Below, in pieces: positions 5,010 to 10,910 of a stretch of 25,607 bases of DNA. The position numbers and the translations under genes are program-made. Source of the stretch: a virus; IMG/VR virus record IMGVR_UViG_3300027710_000120, positions 1 through 25,607 of that record; one strand, given 5' to 3'. Numbering within the stretch: position 1 is the first letter of the stretch; each line of letters starts with the position of its first letter. The notes under the pieces were generated by a model that was given only the letters and a program-made list of their open reading frames with translations, made no database searches and was not told where the DNA came from.

Positions 5010-5366
5010 ATGTCAGATTACAATCACATTGTTTTAGGCCGAGACTTCCGCATGATGGATGCTGAATGCGTTAAGTTGGTTAAGAAACTTGCAGGCAAGA
5101 TCCCACAGAGCGGCATGCGGTATATTGACGATAACACGATCTTGCTACAGTCAAACTCTGTACACGACATCCTTGACACTGTTCGGAACGGTGCTTGGGC
5201 ACACTCAACCAATCCAAGCCGCGTTAAAAAAGACTTCCAGGTCTACATTGTGCCCAACAACAAGACACAAGAACTCTACGGTGCGGCTGCCGTAGGTGTT
5301 AGCTTTATAGCAGATGCCGATGTCTATAAAGACATTAATAACGAATTTGTTTGGGCTAGCGAATAA
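5010..5366 (+). CDS. Phage protein, unknown function (118 aa)
   Basis: The start at 5010 follows AAAGGA and lies downstream of P11; the longer in-frame reading into the promoter is rejected. The product MSDYNHIVLGRDFRMMDAEC... is a mixed alpha/beta soluble protein with a KKLAGKIPQSGMRYIDDNTI segment and a beta-rich C-terminal half (DFQVYIVPNNK, AAVGVSFIADADVY). No active-site pattern is visible and I do not recognise the family. It is a single-gene unit whose stop runs directly into the CCCTACA hairpin. Confidence 0.8.
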   Translation: MSDYNHIVLGRDFRMMDAECVKLVKKLAGKIPQSGMRYIDDNTILLQSNSVHDILDTVRNGAWAHSTNPSRVKKDFQVYIVPNNKTQELYGAAAVGVSFIADADVYKDINNEFVWASE

Positions 5367-5384
5367 CCCTACAGCTTGTAGGGT
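5366..5384 (+). terminator. Perfect CCCTACA/TGTAGGG hairpin before P12
   Basis: ACCCTACA and TGTAGGGT form an 8-bp stem with a GCT triloop, starting at the last base of the preceding stop codon. It is the best copy of the junction hairpin. No U-run follows. Confidence 0.65.
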
Positions 5385-5386
5385 GG

Positions 5387-5415
5387 TTGACAGATTGGTA
5401 AATTGGCGTTATAAT
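5387..5415 (+). promoter_or_regulatory. Early promoter P12
   Basis: TTGACA (5387-5392), 17-bp spacer, TATAAT (5410-5415), then ACATAC. Confidence 0.92.
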
Positions 5416-5447
5416 ACATACTTACACACACTAAACAGGAGATAGTT

Positions 5448-5801
5448 ATGCAAGCAATCGCAACAGTGATCACAGAGCAGTTGGTACAAGACGCAACCAA
5501 CGAAGCCGCTCAACAAGCCCGCTCAGCGGCCAAAGCATTCCACGCCAAGCATGGCGATCGTGATGCTTGTGGCTTTGCTTGGGTTAACGTTTGGGGCGTC
5601 CGTTCAAACTCTAAGTTGGGCAAGTGGTTGCAGGCCGCAGGCTTCCGCAAAGACTACACAGGTGCATTGAGCCTGTGGAACCCCAGCGGCTTCCCGACAC
5701 AAAGCATCTCAATTTTGGAAGCTGGCGCTGATGCCTACGCTCAAGTGTTGAAAGACAAGTTGGGCTTGGACAAGGTCTACAGCGGAAGCAGAATGGACTA
5801 A
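5448..5801 (+). CDS. Conserved phage protein, FAWVNVWGVR type (117 aa)
   Basis: AGGAGATA precedes the ATG. After an Ala-rich N-terminal helix (residues about 10-35), the protein has CGFAWVNVWGVRSNSKLGKW, then AAGFRKDYTGALSLWNPSGF and a C-terminal EAGADAYAQVLKDKLG helix ending KVYSGSRMD. I recognise this motif order from many marine and freshwater phage genomes, where it is annotated as hypothetical. It is soluble with no known catalytic residues. It forms a single-gene unit with P12. Strong, regular codon use suggests good expression. Confidence 0.87.
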   Translation: MQAIATVITEQLVQDATNEAAQQARSAAKAFHAKHGDRDACGFAWVNVWGVRSNSKLGKWLQAAGFRKDYTGALSLWNPSGFPTQSISILEAGADAYAQVLKDKLGLDKVYSGSRMD

Positions 5802-5808
5802 TTAGTCA

Positions 5809-5837
5809 TTGACGGGGAAGCAATTCCCTGCTATAAT
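5809..5837 (+). promoter_or_regulatory. Early promoter P13 with GGGAA-GCAA-TTCCC dyad
   Basis: TTGACG (5809-5814), 17-bp spacer, TATAAT (5832-5837), TG one base before the -10. The spacer is almost filled by the dyad GGGAA (5815-5819) / TTCCC (5824-5828). It drives the AAA+ ATPase unit. Confidence 0.88.
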
Positions 5838-5863
5838 ACAATCTTTAACACTAAGGAAACAAC

Positions 5864-6736
5864 ATGGCAGCTACCAAAGCTAAAGCGCCCAGCAAGGGCA
5901 CCACGGTTCTCGAGTTTGATACAGATGCTATCAAGCGTCGCGAGAAGGAAGTAGCTCGTGAGAGCGACGAACAGATCCTGGCCCGTCTTGGCGAGCGCTT
6001 TGAGATCTTGGACGAGATGACCAAAGCAGTCAAGCAGGGCGATGTCCGTGCTATGATTGTCAGCGGCCCTCCAGGTGTTGGCAAGAGCTTCGGTGTTGAG
6101 AGCATCCTGCAAAAGGACGGCTTGTTTGACACGCTGGCAGAACGCAAGCCCAAGTTCGAAGTGGTAAAGGGTGCTATGTCCAGCATTGGACTCTACGCTA
6201 AACTCTACGAGTTTGCCAAAGCTGGTAATGTTGTAGTGTTTGATGACTGTGACAGCATCTTGATGGAAGACTTATCCTTGAACATCCTCAAGGGTGCCTT
6301 GGACAGTAGCGCTCGTCGTTTCATCAGCTGGAACACAGACAGCCGCTTGTTGCGTAGTGAAGGTATCCCAGACCGCTTTGAGTTCTGCGGTGCGGCTATC
6401 TTTATCACGAACATCAAGTTCGAGCACGTTCGCAGTAAGAAGCTCCGTGATCACTTGGATGCATTGGAAAGCCGTTGCCACTACATTGATCTGCAAATGG
6501 ACACGAATCGTGAGAAGATCTTGCGTATCAAGCAGGTAGTGAACAAGGGCGAGATGCTGGCCAAGTACGAGTTCCAAGACTGTGTCAAGGACGAGATTGT
6601 TGAGTTCGTTGAAACTAATCAGGACAAGCTTCGTGAGCTGAGCCTGCGTATGGTCCTGAAGATCGCTGATCTGCGTAAGGCTTTTCCACTTAGCTGGACA
6701 GCTATGGTTAAGACTACTTGTATGAAGCGAGCCTAA
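5864..6736 (+). CDS. AAA+ ATPase (290 aa)
   Basis: Walker A GPPGVGKS is at residues 68-75, Walker B VVVFDDCD at 123-130, a sensor-1-like FITN at 180-183, and an LESR near 201-204 may supply the arginine finger. The N-terminal 60 residues are charged and helical, and the C-terminal 80 form a helical lid. The single AAA+ module of about 290 aa resembles stand-alone phage ATPases that remodel or load other proteins; the partner is not visible here. AAGGAAAC precedes the ATG and transcription starts at P13. Two small genes follow in the same transcript, almost overlapping, and may encode partners. I do not see clamp-loader (gp44) specific features, so I avoid that name. Confidence 0.88.
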   Translation: MAATKAKAPSKGTTVLEFDTDAIKRREKEVARESDEQILARLGERFEILDEMTKAVKQGDVRAMIVSGPPGVGKSFGVESILQKDGLFDTLAERKPKFEVVKGAMSSIGLYAKLYEFAKAGNVVVFDDCDSILMEDLSLNILKGALDSSARRFISWNTDSRLLRSEGIPDRFEFCGAAIFITNIKFEHVRSKKLRDHLDALESRCHYIDLQMDTNREKILRIKQVVNKGEMLAKYEFQDCVKDEIVEFVETNQDKLRELSLRMVLKIADLRKAFPLSWTAMVKTTCMKRA

Positions 6737-6738
6737 GT

Positions 6739-6972
6739 ATGCGTAACCTACAGCGTATCGCGGCACTAGGTGCCCTTTGGGGCGTGCTGTGGTACCTGTA
6801 CTCGGACACGGACGTAGACTACGGTTGGGCAGTGTGGTGTGTATGGGGTGTGGCCCTAGTATTAGAACACCTAGCCTACCAAGCGGGCATTGCATTTGGC
6901 ATAGAAGTCTACCGCAATATGAGTGCAGAACAACGACAAAGCATCAACGATATAATGGACAAAGAGCAATGA
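6739..6972 (+). CDS. Small membrane protein, two hydrophobic segments (77 aa)
   Basis: The ATG at 6739 lies two bases after the ATPase stop; an in-frame ATG at 6718 would overlap it, and neither has a strong ribosome site (translational coupling is likely). Residues about 4-21 (LQRIAALGALWGVLWYLY) and 29-52 (GWAVWCVWGVALVLEHLAYQ onward) are hydrophobic and Trp-rich, consistent with a membrane hairpin. The rest (RNMSAEQRQSINDIMDKEQ) is a soluble tail. Its function is unknown; its place beside an AAA+ ATPase is suggestive but not proof of a complex. Confidence 0.68.
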   Translation: MRNLQRIAALGALWGVLWYLYSDTDVDYGWAVWCVWGVALVLEHLAYQAGIAFGIEVYRNMSAEQRQSINDIMDKEQ

Positions 6973-7235
6973 CTACATGTACATACATAGGAACTAGTGC
7001 AGAGGACACTGTTAGACTACAGCCCTCATGCTGTGCAGCCGCAGTAGAAGGACGTAGCTACTGTGCAGATCACTTGTGGCTAGTCTACAAGCAGGGCACA
7101 GCAGTTCACCGTAAGAAGGATAAGAGGACAGCAGAGTCAGTGTGGAACATCCAGGACGCATTCAATGAGGCTATCACTGAGTTAGAAGCGGAAGGCTTTG
7201 ACTGCTATGGTGACTCAGAGAGGCTGGAGGCCTGA
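6969..7235 (+). CDS. Small Cys/His zinc-site protein with GcrA-like C-terminal motif (88 aa)
   Basis: The start overlaps the previous stop (ATGA). The N-terminal half carries cysteines at residues 4, 21, 22 and 32 and a histidine at 35, in the context TCTYIGTS...PSCCAAAVEGRSYCADHLW. The spacing (Cys...Cys-Cys...YC-x2-H) resembles the zinc-binding end of GcrA-type transcription regulators and related phage proteins, here without their N-terminal DNA-binding domain. The C-terminal half is helical (SVWNIQDAFNEAITELEAEG). A regulator or a small structural zinc protein are both possible. It is the last gene of the P13 transcript and is followed by terminators. Confidence 0.68.
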   Translation: MTTCTYIGTSAEDTVRLQPSCCAAAVEGRSYCADHLWLVYKQGTAVHRKKDKRTAESVWNIQDAFNEAITELEAEGFDCYGDSERLEA

Positions 7236-7306
7236 GGGGGTGGGGGGCATAGCACACAGCAAGTTAGCACACACTAACTTGCAAGCATGCCAACTTTTCA
7301 ACCCCC
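7236..7306 (+). repeat. G-run/C-run outer stem around a 9-bp perfect hairpin
   Basis: GCAAGTTAG (7259-7267) and CTAACTTGC (7274-7282) form a perfect 9-bp stem with loop CACACA. Outside it GGGGGT (7236-7241) can pair with ACCCCC (7301-7306). It lies directly after the last early gene. There is no U-tract next to the inner stem. Confidence 0.6.
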
Positions 7307-7323
7307 AGTTAGACTAGATCACC

Positions 7324-7352
7324 AGGGGCCGAGATCTCTTCCCCTATTTTTA
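7324..7352 (+). terminator. Rho-independent terminator closing the plus-strand early block
   Basis: AGGGG (7324-7328) pairs with CCCCT (7341-7345), with GAGATCTC in the loop, followed by ATTTTTAA. A second small stem GGCAA/TTGCC (7360-7373) follows. This is the clearest classical terminator on the plus strand. Confidence 0.7.
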
Positions 7353-7401
7353 ACTGCGCGGCAATTTTTTGCCCTAGTGTAGACCTCGGGCCCTTGTGAC
7401 A

Positions 7402-7409
7402 CTTAAATA
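7402..7409 (+). promoter_or_regulatory. Possible late-promoter core before the 62-aa gene
   Basis: CTTAAATA ends four bases before the ATG at 7414, inside the palindrome ACTTAAATAAGT. It matches six of eight bases of TATAAATA; compare the cores at 10327 and 14237. Confidence 0.35.
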
Positions 7410-7413
7410 AGTC

Positions 7414-7602
7414 ATGTCCCCAAAGTTGATCTCATTGCTAGCATTGTTGCCCAGTCCCCTGTGTGCGCTGGGATTTCTCTACAGTGTATACACCATTGAT
7501 CATCCCAGTGTATGTGGACTCGGGCATGATTACTCCATGCCCGCAATGTGGTTAATAATGACACTAGCGCATTTAACGCCCTGGTTCCGACGTGCTTATT
7601 AA
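7414..7602 (+). CDS. Small hydrophobic protein (62 aa)
   Basis: Two hydrophobic stretches, residues about 5-28 (LISLLALLPSPLCALGFLYS and on) and 43-57 (MPAMWLIMTLAHLTPWF), separated by a loop, suggest a membrane hairpin or a holin-like shape. There is no Shine-Dalgarno; a TAAATA core sits four bases before the ATG, so the mRNA may be leaderless and late. It overlaps the convergent neighbour by four bases. It may be a small lysis or membrane protein or a chance frame; the coding evidence is weak. Confidence 0.45.
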   Translation: MSPKLISLLALLPSPLCALGFLYSVYTIDHPSVCGLGHDYSMPAMWLIMTLAHLTPWFRRAY

Positions 7603-7883
7603 GCTGGGTCCGCTTTTACTCGCGTAGCTCGTTTAGTTGTAGTAGGCTCAACTGGAATCACAGTGTTCACACCACTGGCCAAGTTCAACTGTTGGATCAC
7701 ACTTTCAAATGAGTCTTGTGCTTCCCAAGTTCCGTGTGGTGGACAGTGTAGAAACGTCACTGGTTCCACAGTTCCGTCATCTCTCACTATAGTATTGTGG
7801 TGAACGCTGACCACTAGATCTTGTCTAATAGCCAAAGGTGTGCCTTTATGAGCCGGCGTGGCATTGGTTAGTTTGATGTACAT
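7599..7883 (-). CDS. Conserved T4-like phage protein, FLHCPPHGTWE type (94 aa)
   Basis: The start at 7883 (MYIKLTNATPAHKG) is preferred because sequence upstream of it is AT-rich promoter DNA. Motifs: a beta strand with AIRQDLVVSVHHNT, then VTFLHCPPHGTWEAQDSFES and a basic tail (KRATRVKADPA). I recall this small protein from T4-like phages of aquatic bacteria, as hypothetical. A TATACA/17/TATACT promoter on the minus strand would start the RNA about three bases before the ATG. It is divergent from the GNAT-like gene and convergent with the 62-aa gene. Confidence 0.75.
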   Translation of the reverse strand: MYIKLTNATPAHKGTPLAIRQDLVVSVHHNTIVRDDGTVEPVTFLHCPPHGTWEAQDSFESVIQQLNLASGVNTVIPVEPTTTKRATRVKADPA

Positions 7884-7892
7884 AGTGTGTTT

Positions 7893-7921
7893 AGTATACA
7901 CTCTAAAACTCAGACTGTATA
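7893..7921 (-). promoter_or_regulatory. Minus-strand promoter for the 94-aa gene
   Basis: On the minus strand, TATACA (7921-7916), 17-bp spacer, TATACT (7898-7893). The first ATG is nine bases after the -10, giving a nearly leaderless RNA. Confidence 0.5.
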
Positions 7922-7979
7922 TAGATTTTGGCTCATGAAAAATTTTTTTAGCTATTTTTTCCTCTACTATATAGAATTC

Positions 7980-8008
7980 TTGACATTTTGTATAAGTATG
8001 TATATAAT
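7980..8008 (+). promoter_or_regulatory. Sigma70-type promoter P14 for the GNAT/HAD pair
   Basis: TTGACA (7980-7985), 17-bp spacer, TATAAT (8003-8008). The expected RNA start is about six bases before the ATG at 8021, with no room for a Shine-Dalgarno. Confidence 0.82.
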
Positions 8009-8020
8009 TCATATGACACC

Positions 8021-8461
8021 ATGCTACACACTATCACTACCTTAGACGATCCACTACTAGCTTTAATCAAGGATGATCCTGTTCGTCCGGACATTCCCAT
8101 TGAGTTTAGAGTCAGTGATCATTGTTGTGTATACGTGTTATTGGATGATGAATATAAGAAGCCACAAGCTGTAGTCTGTGTAGCACGTAAGAGCACAGTG
8201 CCCAAAGATGTGGTGGAGTTGGCTCTTGTGGATATTGAGGTTCCTACAGTGGCAGTATTCTATACTATATGGAGTTACAGTCCCGGAGCAGGACGACGAC
8301 TCATACAAGAAGCTCAGCGTAGTATACGTGTAGAGCACAAGAACATTAAGACATTTGTTACACTGAGTCCACCCACTGAAATGGCACGTATATTCCATTT
8401 AAAGAACGGTGCTGGCGTGCTCAGTGTGAACTCGGACACAGTTAATTACATCTATGACTAA
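8021..8461 (+). CDS. GNAT-fold-like protein resembling the malonyl-CoA decarboxylase catalytic domain (146 aa)
   Basis: The ATG at 8021 is chosen over a TTG at 7988 because the latter lies inside promoter P14. The segment FYTIWSYSPGAGRRLIQEAQ, then the KTFVTLSP strand and a short C-terminal part (ARIFHLKNGAG) match the order seen in the GNAT-like half of malonyl-CoA decarboxylases (FYSIS...G...KTFATLSP), but the protein is far shorter. Activity on an acyl-CoA is inference and catalytic residues cannot be confirmed. It overlaps the following HAD gene by eight bases, so they form an operon. Confidence 0.7.
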   Translation: MLHTITTLDDPLLALIKDDPVRPDIPIEFRVSDHCCVYVLLDDEYKKPQAVVCVARKSTVPKDVVELALVDIEVPTVAVFYTIWSYSPGAGRRLIQEAQRSIRVEHKNIKTFVTLSPPTEMARIFHLKNGAGVLSVNSDTVNYIYD

Positions 8462-9050
8462 TACATTTTACCTGGACATGGACGGGGTTGTCGCAGATTG
8501 GGACAGGGCCGCATCCCAGTTTCTAGGACGACCACAACGGCCCGCCAATGATCTAACACACTATAAGAATACTCCAGAAGAGTGGAGTCGTATTAAAACA
8601 CAACAGAGATTTTATCGTAGCCTGCCTTTGATGCCCAGATCTGCGGAACTAGTGGATCTAGCACGACGATATAGAGATGGGTTGGGTTGGAACTTATTGT
8701 TTCTAACTGCTGTGCCCAAAGATGATGATGTGCCTTGGGCCTACTACGACAAGGTATTGTGGGCTCAAGAACACTTTCCCGACGTCCCTGTACACTTTGG
8801 ACCGCACTCGTGGGACAAACAACGGCATTGTCGGTCCGGGGATATCCTAGTAGACGACCGACCTGATAACTGCTCTAGTTGGATTGCCGCGGGTGGACTG
8901 GCTGTACAAGTTCTTGGCAACGATTTGAGTGCGGCTATTACTCAAGTGAGCTTTGATCTTAACCGACGTATGAGTCTACGTAGCATGGCCGCGTTGAATG
9001 ACATGGCTGACGCTATTGTGGCTGCTGGTGGCTTTAAAGTTGGTAGTTAA
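8454..9050 (+). CDS. HAD-type 5'(3')-deoxyribonucleotidase (198 aa)
   Basis: The HAD motif I LDMDGVVADW is at residues 7-16 (nucleophile Asp8, acid/base Asp10), motif II is near FLTAVPK, and motif IV is DILVDDRPDNC. This is the 5'-nucleotidase C family, which dephosphorylates deoxynucleoside monophosphates in the cytoplasm and helps balance phage nucleotide pools. The length fits the family. A C-terminal extension of about 40 residues (LNRRMSLRSMAALNDMADAI onward) looks like an added helical hairpin. It is coupled to the preceding GNAT-like gene and followed by GC-rich hairpins. Confidence 0.85.
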   Translation: MTNTFYLDMDGVVADWDRAASQFLGRPQRPANDLTHYKNTPEEWSRIKTQQRFYRSLPLMPRSAELVDLARRYRDGLGWNLLFLTAVPKDDDVPWAYYDKVLWAQEHFPDVPVHFGPHSWDKQRHCRSGDILVDDRPDNCSSWIAAGGLAVQVLGNDLSAAITQVSFDLNRRMSLRSMAALNDMADAIVAAGGFKVGS

Positions 9051-9079
9051 TAGGCTCTGAAAAATTCTTTTTTACCGCT

Positions 9080-9113
9080 GGCGCTTCGCGCTGGCTTCGG
9101 GCCGTCCCTGTTA
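9080..9113 (+). repeat. GC-rich hairpin-forming stretch between convergent genes
   Basis: GCGC TTC GCGC with a second GGC/GCC stem around TTCG form two adjacent small hairpins after the T-run ATTCTTTTTT. The local GC content is well above its surroundings, which may mark a junction or an inserted fragment. Confidence 0.4.
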
Positions 9114-9132
9114 CGATTTACCGCCAAGAAAA

Positions 9133-9160
9133 AACCCGGGGGTTTAAGCTCGGGTTTCTC
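9133..9160 (-). terminator. Bidirectional terminator after the orphan frame
   Basis: On the minus strand AACCCG (9156-9151) pairs with CGGGTT (9138-9133) followed by a T-run. It starts at the stop codon of the 9144 frame. On the plus strand the same stem follows an A-run. Confidence 0.65.
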
Positions 9161-9323
9161 TATACTTGGCCAATGCAATTTGTCGGGCCAGCCATAATCT
9201 AAACTTTACATGATCCGATAGTTCTTCATCAACTATCTTACCAAACTGTTCAGCTTGACGATTACGGCCGAAAGTGAGTTCGTCATCGACTTCATATTCA
9301 CCTTCTTCTAGCCCCTTGGGATT
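9144..9323 (-). CDS. Conserved-looking reading frame without a usable start (59 codons)
   Basis: The frame encodes NPKGLEEGEYEVDDELTFGR, continuing ...IVDEELSDHVKFRLWLARQI...KYRETRA, with normal amino acid balance and helix pattern, and ends exactly at a terminator, so I believe it is or was coding. Upstream in the same frame the sequence is only the shifted frame of the signal-peptide gene (Gln/Pro-rich nonsense), and there is no ATG. A GTG at 9368 lacks a ribosome site. Options are a gene whose 5' end was replaced by the neighbouring secretory gene, a +1 frameshift at the AAG AAG TAA end of that gene fusing the two, or an uncommon start. Confidence covers the frame, not a start. Confidence 0.5.
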   Translation of the reverse strand, partial: NPKGLEEGEYEVDDELTFGRNRQAEQFGKIVDEELSDHVKFRLWLARQIALAKYRETRA

Positions 9324-9540
9324 ACTTCTTGGCTGCGTCTTTCTTGTCGTCTTTCTTAGCAGGCTCACTTTTGGCAGGCGTTGCTGGCGCTGTGGCTGCT
9401 GGTGTAGTTGTTGCTGGTTTGGCCGGTGCTGTGGCAGCTGGCTTGGCTTCAACTTTCTTTTCTTCTTTCTTAGCTGGTTCAGCGGCGAAAGCAGTAGCGG
9501 ATAAGGCCAATGTGGCGATTAGGGTAGCGATAGTTTTCAT
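9322..9540 (-). CDS. Secreted Ala/Lys/Pro-rich periplasmic protein (72 aa)
   Basis: AAGGAAAC lies about eight bases before the ATG. The first 19 residues (MKTIATLIATLALSATAFA) are a textbook Sec signal peptide with AFA|AEP cleavage. The mature part is a low-complexity chain of Lys-Glu, Ala-Pro and Thr-Pro repeats ending KKDDKKDAAKK, probably disordered and periplasmic. Proteins of this composition are common in beta- and gammaproteobacteria and rare in phages, so I suspect capture from a host. It might coat the periplasm or affect the envelope during infection, but the function is unknown. Confidence 0.8.
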   Translation of the reverse strand: MKTIATLIATLALSATAFAAEPAKKEEKKVEAKPAATAPAKPATTTPAATAPATPAKSEPAKKDDKKDAAKK

Positions 9541-9629
9541 TTTAAGTTTCCTTGGTTTGTTTAATACAAGAATTATCCCTGTATGTATATATAACGCGGT
9601 AGCCTGGAAACTCGTTTACAGAGTTGGAT

Positions 9630-10319
9630 TTATTTTATACTCAAACTTTGATCGTGCAGATCACCGATTAATTTCATGAGTTTTTCTATGATTTTACTGT
9701 TACGCAGGGTCTTGTATACCAGGTTCTCAATACCGTATTCTCCGGAGTGTTTTAGGCCTAATTTGCGGTAATTTCGTAGCATTTTTAATACTTTTCGGCC
9801 GGTTTCGAGGTCGTTTGATTCGATGGCTTTACCTATGACTGTCTGCCATATTTTACTCATTCTTATGATTTCTTCACGGTCAATTTCCTCGGGTTGGCTG
9901 TCTGGTTTTACCCGCCAACCACCACTGCCCAAACTATATGTTGCACTGACTGCGGGGAAGTTTGAGTCTTCAATATACACTTCTACGGGAACACCATGTA
10001 TGCTGATATCGTATTGTTTCTTATAGAGCAAGCGTTTGGTATCAAACAACTCCGCGGCTTCACGGTCGCAGTCCACAGTATTAAAATCTACAATAATGTG
10101 CAGATCCAAATCGCTGTGTTTGGTATAGTAGTAGCCCAATTGACTGCCTGTGAGCACTAGGTCTTCCACCTTAAAAGGCACTTCAACATAGTCAACAAAG
10201 TCTCGGGCTATCTTTAGCAGGGTCATTTTAACTTCGGGACGCAGTTCTTCACCCTGCCATAACAGCGGGTTAAGTTCGTTGTGTTCTTCAAAACCTAGAT
10301 CTAACTCAAGTATACGCAT
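9630..10319 (-). CDS. Pol-beta-type nucleotidyltransferase (229 aa)
   Basis: The nucleotidyltransferase signature is at residues 57-76: TGSQLGYYYTKHSDLDLHII, with Gly58-Ser59 and the metal-binding Asp70 and Asp72. A third acidic residue is probably supplied by VEVYIED at 112-118. Similar proteins occur in T4-like phages as putative nucleotidyltransferases; they could adenylylate a protein, RNA or small molecule, and the substrate cannot be read from the sequence. The C-terminal half is helical (KVLKMLRNYRKLGLKHSGEY). There is no Shine-Dalgarno; a GATAAATA core lies seven bases before the ATG, so a late, leaderless RNA is likely. Confidence 0.82.
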   Translation of the reverse strand: MRILELDLGFEEHNELNPLLWQGEELRPEVKMTLLKIARDFVDYVEVPFKVEDLVLTGSQLGYYYTKHSDLDLHIIVDFNTVDCDREAAELFDTKRLLYKKQYDISIHGVPVEVYIEDSNFPAVSATYSLGSGGWRVKPDSQPEEIDREEIIRMSKIWQTVIGKAIESNDLETGRKVLKMLRNYRKLGLKHSGEYGIENLVYKTLRNSKIIEKLMKLIGDLHDQSLSIK

Positions 10320-10326
10320 AGATAGA

Positions 10327-10343
10327 TATTTATCGATTAAATA
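10327..10343. promoter_or_regulatory. Divergent late-promoter dyad
   Basis: TATTTA TCGAT TAAATA is a 17-bp dyad lying between two divergent genes. On the minus strand it reads GATAAATA (7 of 8 to TATAAATA) seven bases before the ATG at 10319. On the plus strand ATTAAATA lies six bases before the ATG at 10350. Confidence 0.55.
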
Positions 10344-10349
10344 TGTTAT

Positions 10350-10910
10350 ATGATTGAACAGAATTACCGAGGCTACTTATTAGCCGCTCATCCTAAAAGG
10401 CCTGACCCACATCTACGTAAGGGAGTCATGTTAGTACTTGATCACGACAATGCAGGTGCTATAGGATTACAGATTAACAAAACTTTCAGCAGCAATGTTA
10501 GCTTTGATACAGTGATGCAGAATGTAGGCTTGCCCAATGATATAGATCAACCTTTGTATAACGGTGGTCCAGAGTCTACAAATAGAATACACGTAATACA
10601 TAGCTTAGATTGGTATACTTCTAATACAACTAAACTCACTGATCAGATTGGAGTCAGCAACGATATCAGTGTGTTGGCTGCTATATCAGACGGGCAAGGT
10701 CCTGAATACTTTAGAGTAGTAGCAGGATATACTAGATGGTTACCCGGGCACCTAGAAGGAGAAATCCTCGGTGAAGAACCTTGGAACATTAATCATACTT
10801 GGACCTACTTGCCTGCTGATATTGATACATTGTTTGGTTTGGACAACTCAGATCAATGGCATACGGTGATCACTGAAAGTGGCCGTATGCAGGTATCTAC
10901 TTGGTTTTAA
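10350..10910 (+). CDS. YqgE/AlgH family protein (186 aa)
   Basis: The pattern GYLLAAHPKRPDPHLRKGVM, then LDHDNAGAIGLQINK, YNGGPES, a His in HVIHS and GYTRWLPGHLEGEI follows the bacterial YqgE/AlgH (DUF179) family almost end to end, at the usual length of about 185 aa. The biochemical role of that family is not settled; bacterial AlgH has been linked to alginate regulation. Here it sits in a phage, probably under a TAAATA-type late promoter without a ribosome site. Its 3' end overlaps the convergent helicase gene by four bases. Confidence 0.85.
   Translation: MIEQNYRGYLLAAHPKRPDPHLRKGVMLVLDHDNAGAIGLQINKTFSSNVSFDTVMQNVGLPNDIDQPLYNGGPESTNRIHVIHSLDWYTSNTTKLTDQIGVSNDISVLAAISDGQGPEYFRVVAGYTRWLPGHLEGEILGEEPWNINHTWTYLPADIDTLFGLDNSDQWHTVITESGRMQVSTWF

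Noticed and set aside
6272-6895. A 207-codon minus-strand open frame opposite the AAA+ ATPase and membrane gene
   Set aside because: It is antisense to clear coding with Walker motifs and has no ribosome site or family-like pattern; it results from codon bias on the other strand.
9369-9452. N-terminal part of a 102-codon minus-strand frame, rich in Gln and Pro
   Set aside because: It is the shifted frame of the signal-peptide protein gene; only the part after about 9323 looks coding.
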